Shown here: positions 1 to 4,892 of the stretch, piece after piece | How the letters are laid out: each line of letters begins with the position of its first letter | How positions within the stretch are numbered: position 1 is the first letter of the stretch | From: an uncultured Prevotella sp. | GTDB taxonomy: Bacteria; Bacteroidota; Bacteroidia; Bacteroidales; Bacteroidaceae | DNA: 6,459 nucleotides | Reading direction: 5' to 3' | Assembly: GCA_937916405.1 (NCBI GenBank) | Contig: CALFUF010000039.1 | Location: 1 to 6,459 of the forward strand | Translations under genes and position numbers: made by a program | The notes under the pieces: generated by a model | What the model was told of the DNA's origin: nothing | Seen by the model: the letters and a program-made list of their open reading frames with translations, nothing else | Database searches by the model: none

Positions 1-166
1 CCAATAACTTATCCTGCATCAGGGAGTCAAGCCGATACTGCACATTCTGCGGCCAAGGCAAGGCGACTTCCAAAGTGTCAGCACACAAGGAATCTGGTTC
101 TTCCGTCTGCGCCATGACACCTATGGAAGCAAACAATAATAGGAGTAAAATTCTAAGTCTAATCAT
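1..166 (-). CDS. N-terminus of an exported protein, possibly a PBP4-type D-Ala-D-Ala carboxypeptidase (partial)
   Basis: Reading the minus strand from an ATG at 166 gives 55 open codons that run off the left edge. Residues 1-19 form a textbook signal peptide: arginines at 3 and 5, a leucine-rich core at 6-12, and a V-M-A signal peptidase I site before Gln20, so the product is exported to the periplasm or outer envelope. The mature start is acidic (TEEPDSLCADTLE) and continues with LPWPQNVQYRLDSLM. That Trp-Pro segment followed by a short helix resembles, from memory, the start of Bacteroidota DacB/PBP4-type D-alanyl-D-alanine carboxypeptidases, but no catalytic SxxK motif lies inside the window, so the identity is tentative. 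It is divergent from nadB, with a promoter-like box only about 10 bp upstream of the ATG. The reading frame and signal peptide are seen directly; the enzyme name is inference. Confidence 0.75.
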   Translation of the reverse strand, partial: MIRLRILLLLLFASIGVMAQTEEPDSLCADTLEVALPWPQNVQYRLDSLMQDKLL

Positions 167-176
167 AATTTACGTG

Positions 177-184
177 CAAAGATA
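177..184 (-). promoter_or_regulatory. Bacteroidota -7 promoter box for the minus-strand exported-protein gene
   Basis: On the minus strand these bases read TATCTTTG, a full match to the Bacteroidota -7 consensus TAnnTTTG, and are identical to the box in front of lplA. No TTTG is seen about 20 bp further upstream. If this box is used, the transcript would begin only a few bases before the ATG at 166. Confidence 0.5.
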
Positions 185-198
185 GCAAAAAGTTTAGA

Positions 199-219
199 GT
201 TCATAGTTCATAGTTCATA
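199..219. repeat. Three tandem copies of a 7-bp repeat (GTTCATA) between divergent promoters
   Basis: GTTCATA occurs three times without interruption at 199-205, 206-212 and 213-219; the preceding heptad (192-198, GTTTAGA) is a degenerate relative. The array sits between the two outward-facing -7 boxes, where the -33 contact of either promoter would fall. A change of one copy would move that contact by 7 bp. The repeat is seen directly; any regulatory effect is inference. Confidence 0.85.
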
Positions 220-228
220 ATTATTTTG

Positions 229-236
229 TATTTTTG
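229..236 (+). promoter_or_regulatory. Bacteroidota -7 promoter box for nadB
   Basis: TATTTTTG matches the -7 consensus TAnnTTTG and lies 20 bp before the nadB ATG, giving a leader of roughly 10-17 bases. There is no TTTG at the expected -33 distance; that position is occupied by the heptad repeats, so the promoter may be weak or need an activator. Confidence 0.5.
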
Positions 237-256
237 CATCATAATTTACTACTACT

Positions 257-1846
257 ATGGTTTACAAATACGATTTCCTAGTCATAGGTGCCGGTGTGGC
301 TGGTATGAGTTATGCCTTGAAAGTGGCACGTGCCAACAAGGGTAAGGTGTGTATGATCTGCAAGACATCACTTGATGAGGCGAATACCTCATTCGCCCAA
401 GGAGGTGTCGCCTCCGTCACGAATATGAAGGTGGACACTTTCGACAAGCATATCGCTGACACCATTATCGCCGGTGACTATATCAACGACCGCAAGGCAG
501 TGGAACAGGTGGTACGTAATGCACCAGAACAGATTGAGGAACTCGTCAAATGGGGGGTGAACTTCGATAAGAACGAGGAAGGCAACTTCGACCTGCACCG
601 TGAGGGCGGCCACTCGGAGTTCCGCATCCTGCACCATGCCGATGACACAGGTGCCGAGATACAGCGTGGACTGATGGAGGCTGTTCGCAACAATCCCAAT
701 ATCGATGTCAAGGAGAACCATTTCGCCGTGGAGATTATCACCCAGCACCATTTGGGTGTTCGTGTCACCCGTCGCTCCCCACATATCCAGTGTTATGGAG
801 CCTATGTGCTGAATCCCCAAAAGCCTAAGGTAGACACGTATCTTGCTAAGGTCACCGTGATGTGTACGGGTGGCTGTGGCGCCGTCTATCTCACCACCTC
901 AAATCCAGTCATCGCCACTGGCGACGGCATCGCTATGGTCTACCGTGCGAAAGGTACGGTAGCGGATATGGAGTTCGTACAGTTCCATCCCACCGTCCTG
1001 CATAACCCCAATGAGACGCATCCTGCCTATCTCATTACAGAGGCGATGCGTGGCTATGGCGGTATCCTGAAACTGCCCAATGGCGAGACCTTCATGGAGA
1101 AATACGACGAGCGACTGTCGTTGGCTCCTCGTGACATCGTGGCTCGTGCCATTGATAAGGAGATGAAGATTCATGGTCTCGACCATGTATGTCTCGACGT
1201 GACACACAAACCCGCCGAGGAGACACGCCATCACTTCCCCAATATCTACCAGAAATGTCTGTCGATGGGTATTGACATCACCACCGACTATATCCCTGTC
1301 CGTCCTGCTGCCCATTATATGTGTGGGGGTATCAAGGTCGACCTCAACGGACAGTCGAGCATCGAACGGCTCTATGCCCTTGGCGAGTGCTCCTGCACAG
1401 GTCTGCACGGTGGCAACCGCCTTGCCTCCAACTCGCTCATCGAGGCTGTGGTCTATGCCGATGCCGCCGCCAAACACTCGTTGCAGCATATCGACGAGTA
1501 CGAATACAACTTGAAGGTACCCGAATGGAATGACGAGGGTACGATGACCAACGAGGAGAAGGTGCTGATCACCCAGAGTGTCAAGGAGGTGGCTCAGATT
1601 ATGTCCAACTATGTAGGCATCGTCCGCAGTGACCTGCGTCTGCATCGTGCCTGGGACCGTCTCGACATGCTCTATGAGGAGACGGAGCGTCTCTTCAAGC
1701 GTGTGAAGGCAAGTCGTGACATCTGCGAACTCCGTAACATGATCAACGTCGGCTACCTCATCACCCGTTGGGCATTGGAGCGCAAGGAGTGCCGTGGTCT
1801 CCACTTCACCACCGACTATCCCCTCCATGCCTACGATAAGAAGTAA
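257..1846 (+). CDS. nadB: L-aspartate oxidase
   Basis: This cytoplasmic FAD enzyme oxidises L-aspartate to iminoaspartate, which NadA condenses with dihydroxyacetone phosphate to form quinolinate for NAD synthesis. The 529 residues are about the usual family length. A Rossmann FAD motif GAGVAG is at 11-16 and the FAD-contacting stretch SFAQGGVAS at 45-53. The HREGGHSEFRILHHADDTG block at 114-132 carries Glu121, the residue that helps separate NadB from succinate dehydrogenase/fumarate reductase flavoproteins. Further substrate-site residues are His244 in QFHPT, Arg292 in PRDIVARAI, His353 in AAHYMCGG and Arg388 in GLHGGNRLASNSL, matching E. coli H244, R290, H351 and R386 by motif. The C-terminal helical part (about 430-529) is complete. 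The ATG at 257 puts the FAD motif at the normal distance from the N-terminus. No SD is seen. nadA and nadC are not adjacent inside the window. Confidence 0.97.
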   Translation: MVYKYDFLVIGAGVAGMSYALKVARANKGKVCMICKTSLDEANTSFAQGGVASVTNMKVDTFDKHIADTIIAGDYINDRKAVEQVVRNAPEQIEELVKWGVNFDKNEEGNFDLHREGGHSEFRILHHADDTGAEIQRGLMEAVRNNPNIDVKENHFAVEIITQHHLGVRVTRRSPHIQCYGAYVLNPQKPKVDTYLAKVTVMCTGGCGAVYLTTSNPVIATGDGIAMVYRAKGTVADMEFVQFHPTVLHNPNETHPAYLITEAMRGYGGILKLPNGETFMEKYDERLSLAPRDIVARAIDKEMKIHGLDHVCLDVTHKPAEETRHHFPNIYQKCLSMGIDITTDYIPVRPAAHYMCGGIKVDLNGQSSIERLYALGECSCTGLHGGNRLASNSLIEAVVYADAAAKHSLQHIDEYEYNLKVPEWNDEGTMTNEEKVLITQSVKEVAQIMSNYVGIVRSDLRLHRAWDRLDMLYEETERLFKRVKASRDICELRNMINVGYLITRWALERKECRGLHFTTDYPLHAYDKK

Positions 1847-1882
1847 TTCACTTTGAAACATTTTGACAAAAGGACTCTGAGG

Positions 1883-1894
1883 TTTTGCGCAAAA
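1883..1894. repeat. Perfect 12-bp palindrome just after nadB
   Basis: TTTTGCGCAAAA reads the same on both strands, and the flanking GG/CC bases extend the potential pairing (1881 with 1896). It lies 37 bp past the nadB stop and is nested inside a wider inverted repeat, AGGACT at 1871-1876 with AGTCCT at 1902-1907. It could be a protein-binding site or part of an RNA fold at the nadB 3' end. No T-run follows, so it is not a classical terminator. Confidence 0.6.
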
Positions 1895-2008
1895 TCCACC
1901 AAGTCCTATCTTGGTCTTAAATACGCAGAACTGAGAGGGTTATCGTATTTTATTGATAATGAGGGCGTTTTAAGCCTTGGTGCCTCCGTGAGCATGAGAC
2001 TCACTCAA

Positions 2009-2034
2009 ATTTGTGCGTCACAAATCTTTTTTTG
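2009..2034 (+). terminator. Possible weak intrinsic terminator for nadB
   Basis: The palindrome ATTTGTG-CGT-CACAAAT (2009-2025) can form a 7-bp stem with a 3-base loop and is followed by seven T residues at 2027-2033. This has the layout of a rho-independent terminator, but the stem has only two G-C pairs and lies about 160 bp after the nadB stop. The same palindrome recurs 42 bp later without such a T-run, so a DNA-site role is equally possible. Confidence 0.3.
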
Positions 2035-2067
2035 TGGCTCTCTGACAGAATTTTGTGCGTCACAAAT
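2009..2067. repeat. Paired palindromic sites with 21/42-bp spacing
   Basis: ATTTGTGCGTCACAAAT at 2009-2025 and TTTTGTGCGTCACAAAT at 2051-2067 match at 16 of 17 bases. Each is an inverted repeat TTTGTG/CACAAA around CGT. The left half TTTGTG starts at 2010, 2031 and 2052, exactly 21 bp apart; the middle copy keeps the left half but its right half is degenerate. Spacings of 21 and 42 bp equal two and four turns of B-DNA, so proteins bound there would lie on one face. The sites lie about 205-265 bp upstream of the -33 box of lplA. Positions are seen directly; an operator role is inference. Confidence 0.75.
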
Positions 2068-2083
2068 TGAAATTAGAAGGCAC

Positions 2084-2149
2084 CTAACGGGCAAAAAGGT
2101 ACCGACTAACGGGCAAAAAGGTACCGACAAACCCCCTCGAAGGTACGTC
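2084..2149. repeat. 22-bp tandem repeat, two perfect copies plus a decayed third
   Basis: Bases 2084-2105 and 2106-2127 are identical, each running from CTAACGGGC through five A residues to GGTACCGA. A third unit, 2128-2149, stays in phase (GGTAC at 2098, 2120 and 2142) but matches at only about 12 of 22 positions. The unit length is not a multiple of three, so a reading frame across it changes phase at each copy, which argues against coding. The function is unknown. Confidence 0.85.
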
Positions 2150-2270
2150 CTTCCTCCACTGGAACCCCAAAATGACCTGTTTTTTACCTCGTTTAATCCT
2201 ATAATGCGAAAAATCCCATACACGTTTTTCGACAAGTTTTCTTTACAACGAAAAAATATATTGATTTTCG

Positions 2271-2302
2271 TTTGGCTATCCCGTCGTTTTTGAGTATCTT
2301 TG
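2271..2302 (+). promoter_or_regulatory. Bacteroidota promoter for the lplA-gcv cluster
   Basis: TTTG at 2271-2274 and TATCTTTG at 2295-2302 match the -33 and -7 consensus of the Bacteroidota primary sigma factor, separated by 20 bp. Transcription would start near 2306-2311, giving a leader of about 25-30 bases before the lplA ATG. No other promoter of this quality was seen inside the cluster, so it probably drives lplA, gcvT, gcvH, gcvPA and gcvPB together. Confidence 0.75.
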
Positions 2303-2335
2303 CAAACAACATTCATAAGCTTCTAACAATCATTT

Positions 2336-3307
2336 ATGCGATACATCGCATTGCCTGAAACAAAAGTAAGAAGACTCCCGTTCTACCTTGCCATGGAGGA
2401 ATACGTAGCAAGACATGTGGATGCGGAAGATTGTTTCTTTATGTGGCAGGTAGAACCAAGTGTCATCTTCGGGCGCAACCAACTGATAGAGAACGAGGTG
2501 AACCTCGACTTCTGTCAGAAACACCACATTCAGATGTATCGGCGAAAGAGCGGTGGCGGCTGTGTCTATGCCGACATGAATAACGTGATGTTCTCGTACA
2601 TCACCAGCGAGGAGCAGGTGGGGTTCACCTTTAACAGATATATCGGCATGGTGGTGCTGATGCTCCAAAAGCTGGGTGTTGACGCCTCACCGTCAGGACG
2701 TAATGATGTGATGATCGGCAATCGCAAGGTGTCTGGGAATGCCTTTTACAAGATACCAGGTCGCAGCATCGTACACGGCACGATGCTCTACGACACCGAC
2801 ATGCTCAATATGGCTGGTTCCCTCACACCGCCCACGACGAAACTGATATCAAAGGGAGTGCAGAGTATCCACCAACACATTGATGTGCTGAAGAATCATA
2901 TCAACTTGAGCATTGAGGAGTTCAAGCAGTTCGTACGCAAGGAATTGTGCCACGAGGAACTGATACTGACTGCGGACGACATACGACAGATAGAGCAACT
3001 GGAACAGGAATACCTTTCTGAGGAGTTCATCTATGGTAAGAATCCGCACTATACGGTCATCAAGAAACGCAGGATAGAGGGCGTGGGCGAATTTGAGGCT
3101 CGTATTGAGATGAAGAACGGCATCATCAAGAGTATCAACCTGATGGGGGATTATTTTCTGGTGGGCGACCTCGATAACGGACTGCTCCGCAAACTAAAGG
3201 ATATACCACTTGAGGCTGGCGCCATCAGCCGTATCCTGCCAGACCGCATTGACGACATCATCATGAACTTGATGAAAGCTGACTTCGTCGACCTCCTCAC
3301 CACCTGA
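2336..3307 (+). CDS. lplA: Lipoate-protein ligase A
   Basis: This enzyme activates free lipoate with ATP and transfers it to a lysine of carrier proteins such as GcvH or 2-oxoacid dehydrogenase E2 subunits. At 323 residues it is full length for a two-domain ligase. The catalytic domain shows RRKSGGGCVYAD at 69-80 (the RRxSGGG lipoate/ATP loop), GRNDVMIGNRKVSGNA at 121-136 with Lys131 matching the E. coli catalytic lysine K133, and HGTMLYD at 147-153. IYGKNPHYT at 232-240 and residues of about 250-323 match the C-terminal accessory domain. The ATG at 2336 is supported by an in-frame TAA 12 bp upstream. It stands 31 bp ahead of gcvT on the same strand behind a strong promoter, which points to GcvH as its main target. 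Lipoate versus octanoate preference cannot be told from sequence. Confidence 0.93.
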   Translation: MRYIALPETKVRRLPFYLAMEEYVARHVDAEDCFFMWQVEPSVIFGRNQLIENEVNLDFCQKHHIQMYRRKSGGGCVYADMNNVMFSYITSEEQVGFTFNRYIGMVVLMLQKLGVDASPSGRNDVMIGNRKVSGNAFYKIPGRSIVHGTMLYDTDMLNMAGSLTPPTTKLISKGVQSIHQHIDVLKNHINLSIEEFKQFVRKELCHEELILTADDIRQIEQLEQEYLSEEFIYGKNPHYTVIKKRRIEGVGEFEARIEMKNGIIKSINLMGDYFLVGDLDNGLLRKLKDIPLEAGAISRILPDRIDDIIMNLMKADFVDLLTT

Positions 3308-3338
3308 CAAACTTACAAAACCTAACAACCTAATTTAT

Positions 3339-4415
3339 ATGGAAAATAAAAGAACCTGTCTTTACGACAAACACGTAGCCCTTGGGGCACTCATCTCCCC
3401 CTTCGGTGGTTTTGACATGCCGATACAATATACCAATATTGTTGACGAGCACCAGGCTGTACGCAACCATTGCGGTGTGTTCGACGTGAGTCACATGGGC
3501 GAGGTACTTGTCTTCGGCAAGGACGCTGAGCGATATGTCAATCATATCTTCACCAACGATATGCTGGGTGTCCCCGACGGAAAGATTCTCTATGGCATGA
3601 TGTGCTACGAGGATGGTGGTGTCGTGGATGACCTACTGGTCTATAAGATGGCTGACGATTGTTTCTTCCTCGTCATCAATGCCTCTAATATCGACAAGGA
3701 CTGGGCTTGGATTCAGGAGCAGGCAAAAGGCTTCGATATCACACTGGAGCACCAGAGCGAGCAATATGGTGAGCTTGCTGTCCAAGGACCGGAGGCTGAA
3801 CAGGTGATGGAGCAGGTGCTTGGCATCGCTTGCAAGGAACTGACCTTCTACACCTTCAAGATGATCGGTGACGTGATAGTATCCCGTACCGGCTATACTG
3901 GTGAGGACGGTTTTGAGATCTATGCCACTCCTTATTATATTAATGAGTGCTGGGACAAGCTGATTGCCGCCAACGTAAAACCCTGTGGACTCGGTTGTCG
4001 TGATACTCTGCGATTCGAGGTGGGATTACCACTATATGGTGATGAGTTATCGGAGACCATCACCCCCATCATGGCAGAATTGGGTATCTTCGTGAAACTC
4101 GACAAGGATGAGTTTATCGGCAAGGAAGCTCTCGCCTGTCAGAAAACAGAAGGTACGCCCAAGAAGCTGGTTGGCATCGAACTACACGACAAGGCGATAC
4201 CCCGCCATGGGTACAGTGTCCTGAAAGATGGTAACGTCATCGGAGAAGTCACCACAGGTTATCACACCATCTCCACAGACAAAAGCGTCTGTCTCGCCCT
4301 CATCGACAGTCAGTATGCAGCACTGGGAACTGACGTAGAGATACAAATCCGTAAGAAGACCTTTCCTGGCTCCGTCTGCAAGAAACGTTTCTACGACAAG
4401 CACTACAAGAAGTAG
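3339..4415 (+). CDS. gcvT: Aminomethyltransferase, glycine cleavage T protein
   Basis: GcvT takes the aminomethyl group from lipoylated GcvH, releases ammonia and passes the one-carbon unit to tetrahydrofolate as 5,10-methylene-THF, in the cytoplasm. The 358 residues match the usual length of about 360. The fold markers are present in order: FGGFDMPIQY at 22-31, DVSHMGEV at 49-56, GGVVDDLLVY at 93-102 with the catalytic Asp pair 97/98, RTGYTGEDGFEI at 183-194 (folate-binding loop), GLGCRDTLRFEVGLPLYGDE at 217-236, and TTGYHTISTDKSVCLALID at 305-323 in the C-terminal barrel. The 31-bp spacer before the ATG contains no G at all and no SD, as is common in Bacteroidota leaders. It follows lplA and precedes gcvH in one probable operon. 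Confidence 0.96.
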   Translation: MENKRTCLYDKHVALGALISPFGGFDMPIQYTNIVDEHQAVRNHCGVFDVSHMGEVLVFGKDAERYVNHIFTNDMLGVPDGKILYGMMCYEDGGVVDDLLVYKMADDCFFLVINASNIDKDWAWIQEQAKGFDITLEHQSEQYGELAVQGPEAEQVMEQVLGIACKELTFYTFKMIGDVIVSRTGYTGEDGFEIYATPYYINECWDKLIAANVKPCGLGCRDTLRFEVGLPLYGDELSETITPIMAELGIFVKLDKDEFIGKEALACQKTEGTPKKLVGIELHDKAIPRHGYSVLKDGNVIGEVTTGYHTISTDKSVCLALIDSQYAALGTDVEIQIRKKTFPGSVCKKRFYDKHYKK

Positions 4416-4468
4416 TCCTAACAAACCTACAATCCCTAGCAAAACCAAACAAACCAATTTTAAATATT

Positions 4469-4849
4469 ATGGCAAAAGTAATTGAAGGACTCTATTATAG
4501 TGAGTCGCACGAGTATGTAAGAGTAGAAGGCAACATCGGATACATCGGTATCACCGATTATGCGCAGAATGCCTTGGGTAATGTGGTATATGTCGATCTG
4601 CCCGATGTGGACGACGAGGTAACGGCAGGTGAGGAGTTCGGTGCTGTGGAGAGCGTAAAGGCAGCAAGTGATCTGATGTCGCCCGTCAGCGGTACCATCA
4701 TTGAGGTGAACGATGCACTGGACGACCAACCTGAGCTTGTTAACCAAGACGCATTCGGGAACTGGATCATCAAGGTAGAGATGAGTGACAAGAGCGAGCT
4801 TGACAGCCTAATGGATGCCAAGGCTTACGCTGCTTTCTGTGAGAAGTAA
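4469..4849 (+). CDS. gcvH: Glycine cleavage system H protein (lipoyl carrier)
   Basis: GcvH is the small cytoplasmic carrier whose lipoyl arm collects the aminomethyl group from the P protein, offers it to GcvT and is then reoxidised by dihydrolipoamide dehydrogenase. It has 126 residues, normal for the family. The lipoylation site is ESVKAASDLMSPVSG at 61-75 with the modified lysine at Lys64, preceded by the hammerhead-fold segment GITDYAQNALGNVVYVDLP at 27-45. The C-terminal YAAFCEK is also typical. The 53-bp leader is A/C-rich with a single G and shares a CCTAACAA..CCTA pattern with the gcvT leader. The presence of lplA three genes upstream suggests that Lys64 can be modified from scavenged lipoate. 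Confidence 0.97.
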   Translation: MAKVIEGLYYSESHEYVRVEGNIGYIGITDYAQNALGNVVYVDLPDVDDEVTAGEEFGAVESVKAASDLMSPVSGTIIEVNDALDDQPELVNQDAFGNWIIKVEMSDKSELDSLMDAKAYAAFCEK

Positions 4850-4851
4850 TT

Positions 4852-4867
4852 GATTTCGAGATTTCGA
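4852..4867. repeat. Tandem 8-bp repeat in the gcvH-gcvPA spacer
   Basis: GATTTCGA occurs twice back to back at 4852-4859 and 4860-4867, directly after the gcvH stop, in the 43-bp gap before gcvPA. No hairpin terminator or promoter box is evident in the gap, so the transcript should read through. It may be chance. Confidence 0.6.
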
Positions 4868-4892
4868 TATAACGAGATGACGGTATTGTGAC

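Larger units (their letters stand above)
1847..2335. other. Repeat-rich 489-bp spacer between nadB and lplA
   Basis: No convincing gene is present. The stretch is visibly more AT-rich than the genes on either side, above all from 2164 onward. It holds in order: an inverted repeat AGGACT/AGTCCT (1871-1876 and 1902-1907) enclosing a perfect 12-bp palindrome; an overlapping alternative hairpin ACCAAG/CTTGGT (1898-1903 and 1910-1915); a GTGAG/CTCAC hairpin (1988-1992 and 2000-2004); two TTTGTG-CGT-CACAAA palindromes; a 22-bp tandem repeat; AT-rich inverted repeats built on CGAAAAA/TTTTTCG (2207-2213 with 2225-2231, and 2249-2254 with 2265-2270); and the lplA promoter. A 146-codon open frame starting with TTG at 1853 crosses it but looks spurious, because part of its sequence is simply the DNA repeats translated. 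I see no glycine riboswitch or other known RNA element. Confidence 0.7.

Noticed and set aside
899..1861. 320-codon minus-strand open frame opposite nadB
   Set aside because: It lies wholly antisense to a strongly supported nadB, has no recognisable motif, and is explained by the codon bias of the real gene.
1931..1968. CTGAGAGGG followed by GATAATGAGGGCG, faintly like a TPP riboswitch
   Set aside because: The other conserved TPP-core segments (the upstream GGGGTGC-like and the ACCTGAT-like blocks) are missing, and neither neighbouring gene is a thiamine gene.
2084..2149. CRISPR array
   Set aside because: The repeats are directly adjacent with no spacers, there are only two exact copies, and no cas genes are in the window.
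2200..2205. TATAAT resembling a sigma70 -10 box
   Set aside because: Bacteroidota primary promoters use TAnnTTTG/TTTG; a much better match lies at 2271-2302.
1853..2293. 146-codon plus-strand open frame after nadB
   Set aside because: It needs a TTG start seven bases after the nadB stop, shows no recognisable domain, and its repeated CASQI segments are just the palindromic DNA repeat translated. The 22-bp repeat shifts frame between copies.
2005..2316. 103-codon minus-strand open frame in the same spacer
   Set aside because: It covers the repeats and the lplA promoter, has no recognised family, and its ICDAQ repeats again come from the palindromes.
1847..2335. Glycine riboswitch ahead of the gcv cluster
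   Set aside because: No conserved glycine-aptamer core was recognised, and the predicted transcript leader before lplA is only about 25-30 bases.
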